Source of the DNA: Acidimicrobiia bacterium
Lineage (GTDB): Bacteria > Actinomycetota > Acidimicrobiia > UBA2766
NCBI GenBank assembly: GCA_020850945.1
Contig: JADZDR010000095.1
Span: forward strand, 1-59,648
Direction: 5' to 3'
DNA length: 59,648 nucleotides
This document shows, in pieces, positions 1 to 10,300 of the stretch (position 1 is its first letter; every line of letters begins with the position of its first letter). Below the pieces are notes generated by a model. It was given only the letters and a program-made list of their open reading frames with translations. It had not been told where the DNA came from and searched no databases. Both the position numbers and the translations under genes were made by a program.

Positions 1-702
1 ATCGGCTACGAGATGTACGTGCGCAGCGAGGAGCAGTGGTTCCTGCAGGAAACCGCCCGCCAGCTCGGACTCGGCGCCAAGACGGGTGTCGACATCCCGG
101 GCGAGAGGGCGGGGCGTGTCCCGGACGAGGACTGGAAGCGCCGCGTGAACAACGAGAACCCGGCTGCGTTCCCCGACCCCTCCTGGTACCCCGGCGACTC
201 GATCAACATGTCGATCGGGCAGGGTGACCTTCTCGTCACACCGCTGCAGATGGCTGCCGTGTACGGGGCCATCGCGAACGGGGGAACGGTTTGGAAGCCC
301 CGTCTCGTGGACCGTGTGCAGGACCAGTCAGGCGAGGCGGTGCGTCAGGTCGCACCCGAACAGATCGGTGCCGTGCCGGTCTCCCCGGACGACCTCGCCG
401 TGATCCGTGAGGCGCTCTTCGGGGTGACATCAGAGGGGACGGCTCAGGCCGCCTTCCGCGGCTACCCGATGGAGGCACTCGCCGTGGCGGGCAAGACGGG
501 GACGGGCGAGGTGTCCGGCAAGCAGGACACGGCCTGGTTCGTGTCCTTCGCCCCCGTGGATGCCCCGGAGTATGTCGTCGCCGTCGTGATCGAGCAGGGT
601 GGTCACGGAGGCGACACGGCGGCGCCCATCGCCCGCCTCATCTACGAGAACATCTACGGCCTGCCCTCCGAGGGCCTCGTGCGGGGGGCGGTGACGGACT
701 GA
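1..702 (+). CDS. mrdA: Penicillin-binding protein 2, C-terminal part (truncated by window edge)
   Basis: This is the transpeptidase (DD-transpeptidase) end of an elongation-specific class B PBP. The reading frame is open from base 1, so the N-terminus, including the catalytic serine region, lies upstream of the window. The visible part has the family segment SIGQGDLLVTPLQMA followed by a KTGTGE motif at about nt 490-507, the third conserved box (KTG) of penicilloyl-serine transferases. It would cross-link peptidoglycan on the outer face of the membrane. The stop overlaps the start of rodA by one base, as expected for a PBP2-RodA pair in a cell-elongation operon. The identity as PBP2 rather than a division PBP rests mainly on the RodA neighbour. 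Confidence 0.9.
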   Translation: MGYEMYVRSEEQWFLQETARQLGLGAKTGVDIPGERAGRVPDEDWKRRVNNENPAAFPDPSWYPGDSINMSIGQGDLLVTPLQMAAVYGAIANGGTVWKPRLVDRVQDQSGEAVRQVAPEQIGAVPVSPDDLAVIREALFGVTSEGTAQAAFRGYPMEALAVAGKTGTGEVSGKQDTAWFVSFAPVDAPEYVVAVVIEQGGHGGDTAAPIARLIYENIYGLPSEGLVRGAVTD

Positions 703-1862
703 TGCAGCTCGGTACTGTGCCCGGAGTGCGCCACCTCGAGAAGTCGCGGCGGGCGGCGTCCGGCACGTGGCGTCACGTCGACTGGATCCTGGTGGGGGCC
801 TGCCTCGCGCTCATGACGCTCGGCACCGTCATGGTGTATTCGGCGTCGCGGTCGCGGCTCGCCGAACAGGGCGTCTCGGGCACGTTCCTGCTGCAGCGCC
901 AGATCGTCTTCATGGTCATCGCCGTCGCCCTCGCGCTCTGCGTCAACCTCGTGGACTACACGCGGTACCGCGATGTGGCCCCCGGCCTGTACTTCGCGTT
1001 CCTCGCCTCGCTCCTCCTCGTTCTCACACCGCTCGGGACCGAAGTGAACGGTGCCCGCGGCTGGTTCGAGTTCGGTGCGTTCCAGATCCAGCCGGCCGAG
1101 TACGGCAAGCCGATCCTCGTCCTCGTGCTCGCCGCTGTCGCGGCGCAGGGGGAGGGGTCGCTCGACCGGCGACGCGTGTTCCAGCTCCTGATCCTCGTCG
1201 GCGTGCCCATGGGGTTGCTCTTCCTGCAGCCGGATCTGGGGTCGATCATGGTCTACACCTGCCTGGTCCTCGCCGTGTTGCTCATCGCCGGGGCCAAGCC
1301 CCGCCACATCGGCACCCTCGCTGCGGCAGGGGCGATCGCCGTGATCTTCGCCCTGCAGCTCGGGATCATCAAGGACTACCAGCAGGCACGGCTCACGTGT
1401 TTCCTGAACGCCGACGAGGGTGTGCGTGCCGAGTGCTACAACATCCGCCAGAGCGGGATTGCGATCGGCTCGGGCGGACTTGCGGGCAAGGGCCTCTTCC
1501 AGGGCACGCAGACGAAGGGCAACTTCATCCCCGAGCAGCACAACGACTTCATCTTCACGGCCATCGGCGAGGAGCTCGGGTTCGTCGGGGCGGTGACAGT
1601 GATCGTGCTCCTCGGCATCATCGTGTGGCGAGGCGTGAGGACGGTCCAGCTCGCCCGCGACTTCTTCGGTGCGCTCGTCGCCGTGGGGGTCACGGCCGTC
1701 TTCGCATTCCAGTCCTTCCTCAACATCGCCGTCACGATCGGCGTCATGCCCGTCACCGGCGTCACGTTGCCCCTCGTGAGCTACGGCGGATCCTCGATCC
1801 TCACGACGGGGATCCTGATCGGCCTCCTCGTGAACGTGCACAGCCGCCGCTTCCACAGTTGA
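702..1862 (+). CDS. rodA: RodA, SEDS-family peptidoglycan glycosyltransferase
   Basis: This 386-residue, strongly hydrophobic protein has about ten membrane segments. It carries the SEDS signature around residue 278 (IPEQHNDFIFTAIGEELG) and a glycine/proline-rich late segment (TGVTLPLVSYGGSS) typical of RodA/FtsW. SEDS proteins polymerise lipid II into glycan strands and work with a class B PBP. The ATG at 702 overlaps the stop of the PBP2 gene (TGATG), which shows translational coupling. RodA is preferred over FtsW because the partner upstream is a PBP2-type protein. Confidence 0.93.
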   Translation: MQLGTVPGVRHLEKSRRAASGTWRHVDWILVGACLALMTLGTVMVYSASRSRLAEQGVSGTFLLQRQIVFMVIAVALALCVNLVDYTRYRDVAPGLYFAFLASLLLVLTPLGTEVNGARGWFEFGAFQIQPAEYGKPILVLVLAAVAAQGEGSLDRRRVFQLLILVGVPMGLLFLQPDLGSIMVYTCLVLAVLLIAGAKPRHIGTLAAAGAIAVIFALQLGIIKDYQQARLTCFLNADEGVRAECYNIRQSGIAIGSGGLAGKGLFQGTQTKGNFIPEQHNDFIFTAIGEELGFVGAVTVIVLLGIIVWRGVRTVQLARDFFGALVAVGVTAVFAFQSFLNIAVTIGVMPVTGVTLPLVSYGGSSILTTGILIGLLVNVHSRRFHS

Positions 1863-2165
1863 CGGAGGGACAGGGGAGTGTGGGGGCGGGGCTGCCATGC
1901 ACGGCGCGGCGCGATGTACTGATAGGCTGACACCTGGAATTTGTTGGTCGGTCGGCCCCGAATCCCTCCCGATCGAGACTGTGAGTTTCGAGACAGTGAA
2001 GCGCTCCAGGGCGACACGTCGTTCTGTCGAGCGGGGAGGGGTGCGACGCCGCCCGGACATGGCGCCGGCGCATGGCGGCACTCACCGTGACGTGGTTGTG
2101 ATGAGACGACGTCTCTCCACCGCTCATCGGCGGAGCGGCACGCGCCGGGGAGGATTGGCAGCAGA
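1863..2165 (+). other. 303-bp intergenic space with possible promoter and leader
   Basis: No convincing gene is seen here. A TAGGCT box at 1923-1928 could be a -10 element for the downstream radical-SAM operon, which would give a leader of about 230 nt; no good -35 is visible. A short inverted repeat GAGAC-GAC-GTCTC lies at 2103-2115. A strong Shine-Dalgarno sequence (GGGGAGG) lies just before the next gene. The open frame through this region has no recognisable features. Confidence 0.35.
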
Positions 2166-4091
2166 ATGACGACATCGGCGCACACGTCGCAGTCGCTGTG
2201 GCATCGGATCGAGGGCGTCCTGCCCGAGGTCTCCAAGCCGGCTCGGTACATAGGGTCCGAGGGCAACATCATCCGCAAGGAACCCTCGCCGGAGATGGTT
2301 CGCTGGCTCCTCGTCTTCCCTGACACGTACGAGATCGGCCTTCCCAACCTGGGAATCCAGATCCTCTACGAGCTGCTCAACGACCGCGCCGACGCCCAGG
2401 CAGAGCGGGCATACGCGCCGTGGACGGACATGGCCACCGTCATGCGTCGGGAAGGCATCCCCCTCTTCTCGGTCGACAGGCACGACCCGGCGCGGGCATT
2501 CGACGTCCTCGGCTTCACGTTTCCGTCCGAGCTGCTCTACACGAACCTCCTCGAGTGCCTCGATCTCGGGGGAGTTCCCCTGCGGGCAAGCGACCGGGTG
2601 GAGGGCGACCCACTCGTGATCGCCGGCGGCCACGCGGTCACGAACCCCGAACCGATCGCCCCCTTCGTGGACGCCGTCGTGATCGGCGACGGCGAGGACG
2701 CCGTTGCGGACATCACGGCCGTGCTCGGAGATCTGAAGGCGGCGGGCGCATCGCGGGAGGCACGTCTCACGGCTCTCGCCGCCGTCGACGGCGTGTACGT
2801 GCCTTCCCTCTATGCACCCGTCCCGGACTCCGGGCTCGAGGGGGAGGGATGCTCCGTTGCACCCAAGACAGCGGCCGCTCCGGATCGGATCGACAAGCGC
2901 ACCGTGGCGGACCTCGACGCCATGCCCTACCCCCGCCGGCCCCTGGTTCCGATCACGGAGGTCGTGCACGACCGCCTCAACGTGGAGGTGTTCAGGGGGT
3001 GCACGCGGGGCTGTCGCTTCTGCCAGGCGGGCATGATCACGCGGCCGGTGCGAGAACGCGACCCGGCGGCTGTGCGCCGCACGGTGGCGGCCGGCCTGGC
3101 CGCGTCCGGCTACGAGGATGTGAGTCTGCTCTCCCTCTCCTCGGCCGACTACTCCGGGATCGACACGGTCTTGGAGGACATCATGAGCGACCACGGAGAG
3201 GACCGGATCGCGGTGTCCCTGCCGAGTCTGCGGGTCGACGCCTTCACGGTCGACATCGCGGCACAGGTGCAGCGCGTGAAGAGCACGGGCCTCACCTTCG
3301 CGCCCGAAGCCGGGACGTGGCGCCTGCGGAGCGTGATCAACAAGCTCGTCACCGACGACGACCTCTTCGCGGCGGCCGAGGCGGCATACGCCTCGGGCTG
3401 GAAGCGCATGAAGCTCTACTTCATGATCGGCTTGCCGACGGAGACCGACGAGGACGTGCTCGCGATCGCCGCGCTCGCCACCCGATGCGTCGAGATCGGC
3501 CGCCGTCACCACAAGGGGGCGTCAGTGACCGTCTCCGTCGGGGGGTTCGTGCCGAAGGCACACACGCCGTTCCAGTGGTTCGGCCAGGACCCGCCGCACG
3601 AGCTGGATCGCAAGCTCGCCCTCCTCAAGGCGGCGACTCGTCGGAGTGGGATCAAGCTGCGCTGGCACGACTCCGCCGCGTCGACGGCCGAAGGAATCGT
3701 GTCGCGGGGCGACAGGCGGGTCGCGGACGTGATCGAGGCCGTGTGGCGTGGGGGTGGCGTGTTCCAGGAGTGGCGTGAGCACTTCCGCCTCGATCGCTGG
3801 CTGGACGCGGCGCAGGCGTGCGGCCTCGACCCCGAGACGAACGTACACAGGGAGCGGGGGCGGGACGAGGGCCTCCCCTGGGACCACATAGCCGCCGGAC
3901 CGCGTCGCGAGTTCCTCTGGGACGAGTGGGAAGACGCACATGCGGCCAGAGAGCTGGAGGATTGCCGATGGACACCATGCTACGACTGCGGAATCTGCAC
4001 CGATTACGGCCTCGAACATCGCGTCGGTTCCCTGACACCACCGGCTGGAGGCAGCCAGGGTACGGGTCGCGTGCCGGCCGAGGTTGCGTAG
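2166..4091 (+). CDS. B12-binding/radical SAM protein, TIGR03960-type
   Basis: This 641-residue protein has an N-terminal cobalamin-binding-like region and then a radical SAM core. The core carries C-T-R-G-C-R-F-C with cysteines 279, 283 and 286 for the SAM-binding 4Fe-4S cluster. A second cysteine cluster (C600, C605, C608, C611) lies in the C-terminal tail and may bind another metal centre. Family members sit next to the DUF2344 protein, RNase E/G and L21, exactly as here. The reaction is not established; the genomic context suggests RNA or ribosome modification, which is inference. A GGGGAGG Shine-Dalgarno about 10 nt upstream supports the ATG at 2166. Confidence 0.85.
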   Translation: MTTSAHTSQSLWHRIEGVLPEVSKPARYIGSEGNIIRKEPSPEMVRWLLVFPDTYEIGLPNLGIQILYELLNDRADAQAERAYAPWTDMATVMRREGIPLFSVDRHDPARAFDVLGFTFPSELLYTNLLECLDLGGVPLRASDRVEGDPLVIAGGHAVTNPEPIAPFVDAVVIGDGEDAVADITAVLGDLKAAGASREARLTALAAVDGVYVPSLYAPVPDSGLEGEGCSVAPKTAAAPDRIDKRTVADLDAMPYPRRPLVPITEVVHDRLNVEVFRGCTRGCRFCQAGMITRPVRERDPAAVRRTVAAGLAASGYEDVSLLSLSSADYSGIDTVLEDIMSDHGEDRIAVSLPSLRVDAFTVDIAAQVQRVKSTGLTFAPEAGTWRLRSVINKLVTDDDLFAAAEAAYASGWKRMKLYFMIGLPTETDEDVLAIAALATRCVEIGRRHHKGASVTVSVGGFVPKAHTPFQWFGQDPPHELDRKLALLKAATRRSGIKLRWHDSAASTAEGIVSRGDRRVADVIEAVWRGGGVFQEWREHFRLDRWLDAAQACGLDPETNVHRERGRDEGLPWDHIAAGPRREFLWDEWEDAHAARELEDCRWTPCYDCGICTDYGLEHRVGSLTPPAGGSQGTGRVPAEVA

Positions 4092-4122
4092 GGGGACCGA
4101 CCCCGCGCGGGGGTGTTTCCGC

Positions 4123-4971
4123 GTGACAGAGAACACGACGATCAGGCTGCGGTACGAGAAGACCGGCCGGATCCGCTTCGTCTCCCACCTCGACGATGTG
4201 CGTCTCTGGGAGCGTGCGATGCGGCGCGCGCGGCTTCCCCTTGCCTTCAGCCAGGGGTTCTCGCCGCGTCCTCTCATGCGCTTCGGGCCGGCACTGCCGA
4301 CGACGTTCGCCTCCTCCGCCGAGTACATCGATGTCGAACTGGCCGAGGAGATCATCCCCGAGGATCTCGCCACACGGCTCGCGGCGGTGCTGCCCGAGGG
4401 CTACGGCGTGCTCTGTGCCGAGGCGCTGCCTGGCAAGGGTGAGTCGCTCCAGGCGGCGATCGTCGCGGCCGAGTACGCCGTCTTGGTCGAGGACGTGTCG
4501 GGCCGCTTCCCGTCCGGCTTCGAGGCCGAGGTGGTCCACGCTCTCGAGGCAGACGCACTGCCCGTCACGATCCGCAGGAAGGGCGAGGAGAAGGTCGTGG
4601 ACCTACGCCCAGCCGTCCTCGATGCCCGTGTCGTACCGGCAGATGGGGCGGGTGCGGACGTCCTGGCAGCTGCACGTGCCGCCACGACGGCCCTGCCCCG
4701 CGACCTGCCGGACCACTGGCTCTGGTGCCGCCTCGCGTCCCAGCCGCGCAGCGCCAGACCGACCGAGTTCTTGTCGGTGTTGCCGTCGAGGCCCCGGGCC
4801 CGACTCGTACACCGCAGCGCACAGCTCGTGCGCGACGAAACCGGCTCGTTCGCAGAGCCGATCGACTTGTCACTGTCACAGGAGAGTTGCGATGGTCAGA
4901 TTCGCACGCAAACGCAAGGATCCGAGGAAGCACGGCAGCACGCACACGCCGCCGCGTCCGAGGCCGGATGA
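4123..4971 (+). CDS. DUF2344 / TIGR03936 radical-SAM-linked protein
   Basis: This protein of about 282 residues opens with TIRLRYEKTGRIRFVSHLD and has SQGFSPRPLMRFGPALP, the hallmark of the DUF2344 (radical SAM-linked) family. In many bacteria this domain is fused to the preceding TIGR03960 protein; here it is separate and 31 nt downstream. I take GTG 4123 as the start because homology begins there; an in-frame start at 4084 overlaps the upstream gene. The 3' end runs 80 nt into the best-supported start of the RNase E/G gene. Function is unknown beyond partnership with the radical SAM enzyme. Confidence 0.82.
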   Translation: MTENTTIRLRYEKTGRIRFVSHLDDVRLWERAMRRARLPLAFSQGFSPRPLMRFGPALPTTFASSAEYIDVELAEEIIPEDLATRLAAVLPEGYGVLCAEALPGKGESLQAAIVAAEYAVLVEDVSGRFPSGFEAEVVHALEADALPVTIRRKGEEKVVDLRPAVLDARVVPADGAGADVLAAARAATTALPRDLPDHWLWCRLASQPRSARPTEFLSVLPSRPRARLVHRSAQLVRDETGSFAEPIDLSLSQESCDGQIRTQTQGSEEARQHAHAAASEAG

Positions 4972-6631
4972 CGAGATGGAGGAGGAGCTGTCCGAAGTGG
5001 ACTTCGAAGAGCCGGGTGAGGTACCCGTGAGCGCCCCAGAATCCAGAGCGGTGTCGGACGACGCCGATCCCGCCGATGTCGAGGTGGTCTCGTCCGATGT
5101 CGAGGAGGTCGCCGTCGGTCCCGGCGCGGACGCCATGACGGCCGGCACAGCGCCCGACCCCGACGACGCCGCGTCCGAGACGGAGCCGCCCGCAACGGAT
5201 GGCGGGGGAGGTGCGGAGGCCGCGCGGAGGACAACGAAGCGCCGCCGGCGCCGGCCCACACGCACGTCTGCCGCCGACGAACCCGCAACGGAGGACGGCG
5301 CTGCCCCGGAGGATGAAGCGGGGCGCCCGGATGCGGTACAGGACAAGGCCGAGCGAGAGAAGGCGGCGCAGGAGGAGAAGGAACGTACCCGCAGCCAGAT
5401 GCTCGTGTACGTCCAGGACGACAAGATCCAGGTCGCGATCCTCGAAGGCCGTGTCCTCGTCGAGCACTACGTGGCACACAGGCGCGCGCAGTCGATTGCC
5501 GGCAACGTGTACCTCGGCAAGGTGCAGAACGTCCTCCCCGGCATGGAGGCGGCGTTCGTCGACATAGGCACGCCCAAGAACGCAGTCCTCTACGCAGGTG
5601 ACGTGCGTTTCGTCCCCGACGAGTTCCCGGGTCGCCAGCCCCGAATCGAGGAGATCCTCGAGGTCGGCCAGAGTGTCCTCGTCCAGGTCGTGAAGGATCC
5701 CATGGGGTCCAAAGGCGCACGCCTCACAACCGAGATCTCGCTCCCGGGCCGGTTCCTCGTGCTCGTGCCCGAGAGCGAGGCCACAGGGATCAGCCGGCGT
5801 CTCGCCGACAGCGAGCGGGAGCGTCTGCGGGACACGCTCAAGAAGCTGCGGCCCGAGGGGTTCGGGGTCATCGTGCGCACTGCTGCCGAGGAGACGACGG
5901 ACGCGCAGCTCAAGACCGACCTCGACCGACTCGAGGTGCTCTGGCACGACATCTACCGCACCGCCACGCGGGCGAATCCGCCCCAGATCGTCTACGAGGA
6001 GCCGGATCTCGTGATCCGCACCGTGCGGGAGATCTTCTCGGCGGACTTCCGTCGCCTCATCGTCGACGATACCGAGGTCCACGCCCGGATCTGCGAGTAC
6101 CTGAGCGAATACGAGCCCGACCTCGTCGCACGCGTCCAGCTCTACGAAGACGAGATGCCGATCTTCCGCCGCTACCACGTGACCGAGCAGCTCAAGCAGG
6201 CTTTGAGCCGCAAGGTGTGGTTGCCCTCGGGCGGGTCGCTCGTCTTCGACCGCGGTGAGGCTCTCACCGTGATCGACGTCAACACGTCCAAGAACGTGGG
6301 CAAGTCGTCTCTGGAGGAGACCGTCTACCAGAACAACCTCGAGGCAGCCGACGAGATCGCCCGCCAGCTCCGCCTGCGCGACATAGGCGGGATCATCGTG
6401 ATCGACTTCATCGACATGGAGGTGAAGAAGAACCGGGATGCCGTGCTCAAGGGGTTCCGTCGCGCCGTCGCCCAGGACAAGACCAAGACCCAGGTGTACG
6501 AGATCTCCGAGCTCGGCCTCGTCGAGATGACACGCAAGAACGTCTCGGAAGGTCTGCTCGAGAACTTCTCGCGGTCCTGCCCCGAATGCAACGGCCGCGG
6601 TGTGATCATCGACGAGGACCTGCTCATGTGA
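4892..6631 (+). CDS. rne: Ribonuclease E/G family endoribonuclease
   Basis: This 579-residue protein has a disordered, acidic then basic N-terminal extension of about 168 residues and then the conserved core. The core has an S1 RNA-binding domain (from MLVYVQDDK), the DNase I-like catalytic part with DVNTSKN (near residue 462) and IVIDFIDME supplying the Mg-binding aspartates, and the zinc-link CPECNGRG near residue 561. It ends soon after the zinc-link, so it has an actinobacterial layout with the extension at the N-terminus and no long C-terminal scaffold. It cleaves single-stranded RNA in rRNA/tRNA maturation and mRNA decay. ATG 4892 has a good GGAG at 7 nt spacing; ATG 4976 would avoid the 80-nt overlap but lacks a clear ribosome site. 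Whether it is RNase E or G cannot be settled from sequence alone. Confidence 0.92.
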   Translation: MVRFARKRKDPRKHGSTHTPPRPRPDDEMEEELSEVDFEEPGEVPVSAPESRAVSDDADPADVEVVSSDVEEVAVGPGADAMTAGTAPDPDDAASETEPPATDGGGGAEAARRTTKRRRRRPTRTSAADEPATEDGAAPEDEAGRPDAVQDKAEREKAAQEEKERTRSQMLVYVQDDKIQVAILEGRVLVEHYVAHRRAQSIAGNVYLGKVQNVLPGMEAAFVDIGTPKNAVLYAGDVRFVPDEFPGRQPRIEEILEVGQSVLVQVVKDPMGSKGARLTTEISLPGRFLVLVPESEATGISRRLADSERERLRDTLKKLRPEGFGVIVRTAAEETTDAQLKTDLDRLEVLWHDIYRTATRANPPQIVYEEPDLVIRTVREIFSADFRRLIVDDTEVHARICEYLSEYEPDLVARVQLYEDEMPIFRRYHVTEQLKQALSRKVWLPSGGSLVFDRGEALTVIDVNTSKNVGKSSLEETVYQNNLEAADEIARQLRLRDIGGIIVIDFIDMEVKKNRDAVLKGFRRAVAQDKTKTQVYEISELGLVEMTRKNVSEGLLENFSRSCPECNGRGVIIDEDLLM

Positions 6632-6650
6632 GTCGGACCCGCATCTGCAC

Positions 6651-6656
6651 TAGACT
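6651..6656 (+). promoter_or_regulatory. -10 box for rplU (likely leaderless or near-leaderless)
   Basis: TAGACT lies 9 nt before the rplU ATG (6666), placing the likely transcription start at or next to the start codon. There is no Shine-Dalgarno. No good -35 is visible. Confidence 0.5.
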
Positions 6657-6665
6657 GGCCCGTCT

Positions 6666-6968
6666 ATGCAAGCAGTGATCAAGACCGGTGGCAAGCAGTA
6701 CCGCGTGGCCGAGGGTGACGTCCTCGACGTAGAGCTCCTCGATGCCGAGCCCGGCGACGAGGTCGACATCGACCCCGTGGTGCTCTTCGACGGGGCCGAC
6801 CTCGTGCGTGCGGGGGGATCCGTGCGGGCTCGCGTGGTCGAACACGGCAAGGGCAAGAAGCTCGTCGTCTTCAAGTACAAGCCCAAGACCGGCTACCGCC
6901 GCAAGAACGGCCATCGCCAGCGATTCAGCCGAATCGAGATCACGTCGATCTCTGCCGAGGGGAAGTAG
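6666..6968 (+). CDS. rplU: 50S ribosomal protein L21
   Basis: At 100 residues it has the normal length, with the L21 start [14 protein letters not shown] and the C-terminal signature [12 protein letters not shown]. It binds 23S rRNA and L20 in the large subunit. It precedes rpmA by 4 nt, the usual L21-L27 pair, and follows RNase E/G as in many bacteria. Confidence 0.98.
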   Translation: MQAVIKTGGKQYRVAEGDVLDVELLDAEPGDEVDIDPVVLFDGADLVRAGGSVRARVVEHGKGKKLVVFKYKPKTGYRRKNGHRQRFSRIEITSISAEGK

Positions 6969-6972
6969 GCCG

Positions 6973-7221
6973 ATGTCCAAGACCAAGGGTGGCGGTTCGA
7001 CCCGCAACGGACGGGACTCGAAGGCGAAGCGACTCGGCATCAAGGCGCACACGGGCCAGTTCGTGACGGCGGGATCGATCATCGTGCGCCAGCGCGGCAC
7101 GCGGTACCACCCGGGTGAGAACGTGGGCCGGGGTGGCGACGACACCCTGTTCGCCAAGACCGACGGGCGGGTGCGCTTCCAGCGCAGCACCCGCAAGTTC
7201 GTGCACATCGACCCGGCCTGA
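6973..7221 (+). CDS. rpmA: 50S ribosomal protein L27
   Basis: This 82-residue protein starts [16 protein letters not shown] and contains [16 protein letters not shown] and the C-terminal FVHIDP stretch, all characteristic of L27. Its N-terminal tail reaches towards the peptidyl-transferase centre. There is no cleavable N-terminal extension of the Firmicutes type. ATG 6973 is 4 nt after the rplU stop. Confidence 0.98.
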   Translation: MSKTKGGGSTRNGRDSKAKRLGIKAHTGQFVTAGSIIVRQRGTRYHPGENVGRGGDDTLFAKTDGRVRFQRSTRKFVHIDPA

Positions 7222-7231
7222 CGCCGCCCCC

Positions 7232-7248
7232 GGCCGCCAGGTGCGGCC
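7232..7248 (+). terminator. GC-rich hairpin after rpmA
   Basis: GGCCGC-CAGGT-GCGGCC forms a 6-bp stem 10 nt after the L27 stop. No U-tract follows, so a terminator or 3'-stabilising role is only plausible. Confidence 0.35.
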
Positions 7249-7306
7249 TCCCCGACCTGGACCGACCCGCAGCCGTTCTGTGGTTCTGCGTGCACTCTCG
7301 GTGACT

Positions 7307-7312
7307 TATGAT
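7307..7312 (+). promoter_or_regulatory. -10 box fixing a leaderless start for the GGDEF/EAL gene
   Basis: TATGAT, close to the consensus, sits 7 nt before ATG 7320. It overlaps the alternative in-frame start at 7308, which therefore cannot lie within the transcript. There is no Shine-Dalgarno before 7320. Confidence 0.55.
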
Positions 7313-7319
7313 CGGGTCG

Positions 7320-10300
7320 ATGGCCCGGTATGAAGGACACACCACGGGGCCGGTAGGTCCACATGTGCGGGAAGGCGACGTCGTCGCGGACGCGGGAGTT
7401 CTGTGGCAGGCCTTCGATCGTGCCCACGTCGGCCGCGCGCTCGCAGGCCTGTATGCGGACGGCACGTCTCGCTTCCTCCACGTGAACCCCGCGTTCGCCG
7501 GCCTGACGGGGGCTTCCAGGGACGTGCTGCTCGGTATGGGACTCGACGACGTGAGGCCTCCCGAAGAGCGCGAGGCGTTCGCCCGCCTGCGGGACGAGAT
7601 CCTCGGCGGCGTGCGGGACGGGTACGAGGCCGAGACGCGCTACGTGCATCCCGACGGCGAGGAGCAATGGGTGCGCGAGGTCACGACTGCCGTCCGGGAC
7701 GGGGTGAGCGGCACGCTCCAGATGGTCGTCACGGTCGAGGACACCACGGACGACCGTCTCCAGCGCGAACGCAACAGGATCGTCGCGGCCGTGTCCGGCC
7801 AGCTCACGCTCGACGGCGCAGACGTCGAATCCGCGGCACAGCAGGCCGCGCAGGAGCTCGCCCTCCTGCTCGGTGACGGGTGCAAGATCGATGTCGTGGA
7901 TCGCGCCGACAGGACGTTGCGCCTCGTCGGCTTCGCGCACCGGAACCCCGATGCGGCCAGTCTCGCGCGGCAGATCATGGAGCAGGCCGCCCCGCAGCGG
8001 ATCGGTGAGGGACTCGCGGGGCGGGCCGTCGACACTGGCGAGGAGATCTGCTCCGGTCACGTCGACGACCCGGGAACCGTGTGGCGTCCCGAGACCGCTG
8101 CGTACCACGTTCGATATCCGACCGGGGCCCTCATATGCGTCCCCATGGGAGCACGGGGCGGGATCGTAGGTGCGCTCACCATGGTTCGTGTTCTGCCCGC
8201 GCGCCCCTACTCCGACGCGGAGGTCGAGACGGTGAGGGCGGTGGCGGACAAGGTCGGCGCAGTCGTGGCGAGCATCGTGCACCAGGCAGAGCGTCGCCGC
8301 ATGCACGATGCCCTGGCCGAGTCCCAGGCGCGGGTGAGTGCCGTGCTCGACACTGCTGTGGACGCGATCTTCACGAGCGACGAGCAGGGGACGATAGAGT
8401 CCGTGAATGCCTCGGGTCTGAAGATGTTCGGGTACGACACGGAGGCCGATCTCGTCGGGCGCGACGTCGCCCTGCTCATGCCCGAGTCCGACAGCTCCCG
8501 CCACGGCGGGCACATGCGCCGATATCTCGACTCGGGCGAAGCGCACATCATCGGCATCGACCGCGAGGTCCTGGCGCGGCGCAGGGACGGCACGGTCTTC
8601 CCGGTCGACCTCGCCGTGTCCGAGATCAACCTCGGAGGCAGGCGGGTGTTCACCGGCTTCATCCGCGACATCACAGAGAGGAAGAAGGCCGAGCACGCCC
8701 TGAGCCGGGCGGCCGCGCTGCTCGCGCTGAGCGAGCAGCGCTTCCGGTCGACGTTCGAGGAGGCCCCCGTGGGCATGGCGCTCGTCGAGATCGGTGCCGG
8801 CTCCATCGTCAACGTGAACAACGTGTTCTGCGAGTTGGCGCGCCGCGAGGCGGATGACCTCCTCGACCGCGTGGCGGTCAGCCTCGTGCACGCAGGTGAC
8901 AGGACGGAGTTCAGGTCACTGCTGAACGACGTCGCCTCCGGTGGCGCGCCGCGTGGCCAGACGGAACTGCGCCTCGTGGACGGGGCGGGAGACATCCACT
9001 GGGTGCGGCTCAGCATGTCCACGATCCCGGCGGTGCCGGACGAGGAGCGCTACGTGGTCATGCACGCCGAGGACGTGACCGCGCGGCGCACCGCCGAGGA
9101 GAAGCTGACCTGGCTCGCGCTCTACGACCCCCTCACGCAGCTCGCGAATCGCACGCTCCTCCTCGACCACCTCGCCCTCGCCCTCAACGAGTCGGAACGC
9201 CGTCCCCAGAGTGGAGTGTGCGTGCTCTACGTCGACATCGACGACTTCAAGTACGTGAACGACACGTTTGGACACACTGCAGGGGACAGGGTTCTCGTCG
9301 AGGTGGCGCGCCGCCTGCGCCGGGAACTGCGCGCGGCCGACACCGCCGCCCGCGTCGGAGGTGACGAGTTCGTCGTCGTGTGCGGTGGTGTGGGCGAGGC
9401 CGACCCCGAGGCAATAGCGACGAGGATCACACGTGCGGTCGCGCGTCCCATGCGGATCGAGGAGGCCGAGAGCGTGCTCACGGTCAGTGTCGGTATCGCG
9501 GTCGGGGCGGGCGGGGACGATCCCGCCGAGCTGATCCGGGCGGCCGACACCGCCATGTACCGCGCGAAGACGCGGGGCAAGAACTGCTGGGAGATGTACA
9601 CACAAGCCCTGCAGGAAGCAGGCGCGCACCGTGTCGAGACGGCGCATGTGCTTCGGCACGCCTTGGACACGTCCGGGCTCCGTCTCGACTACCAGCCGAT
9701 CGTCGATCTCGGGACGGATGCGGTCATCGGTGCCGAAGCCCTGCTCCGTGTGCGGGATCCGGCCGGGCGGGAGCTCGCCCCCGTCTCGTTCCTCGATGTC
9801 GCCGAGGACACCGGCCTCATCGTGCCGCTCGGCGAGTGGGTCATCCAGTCTGCCTGTCGCCAGTTCTGCACGTGGCGTGAGGGCGGTCAGGTCAACGGCT
9901 TCCGCCTCTCCGTGAACCTGTCCACGCGTCAGCTCCTTCGCCCCGAGACGCGTGAGGTGCTCGTCGCGGTCCTGCACGGCACGGCCGTCGATCCCTCCGA
10001 CGTGTGCCTCGAGATCACCGAGACGGCCGCCTTGCACACGGATCGTGTGTCGCGGCGCCTCCTCGACCGCCTCGCCGAGGACGGCTTCCACCTCGCGATC
10101 GACGACTTCGGAACCGGCTACGGAGGCTTCACCTACCTTCACGACCTCCCCGTCGACACCGTCAAGGTCGACAGGAGCTTCGTTGCCGGCCTCGGCACGC
10201 ACGCCCGCGATCTCGAGATCGTGCGCAGCATCGTCGCGCTCGCCGAAGCTCTCGGCCTCATGCTGGTCGCCGAGGGGGTCGAGACCGCATCGCAGCGAGA

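Noticed and set aside
654-2081. Long minus-strand open frame opposite rodA
   Set aside because: Antisense shadow caused by high-GC codon use; the + strand has an unambiguous SEDS protein.
1897-2169. 90-codon open frame before the radical SAM gene
   Set aside because: No ribosome site, no motifs and it runs into the start of the next gene; composition is that of non-coding GC-rich sequence.
4565-6178. 537-codon minus-strand open frame
   Set aside because: Shadow of RNase E/G; its low-complexity composition has no motifs.
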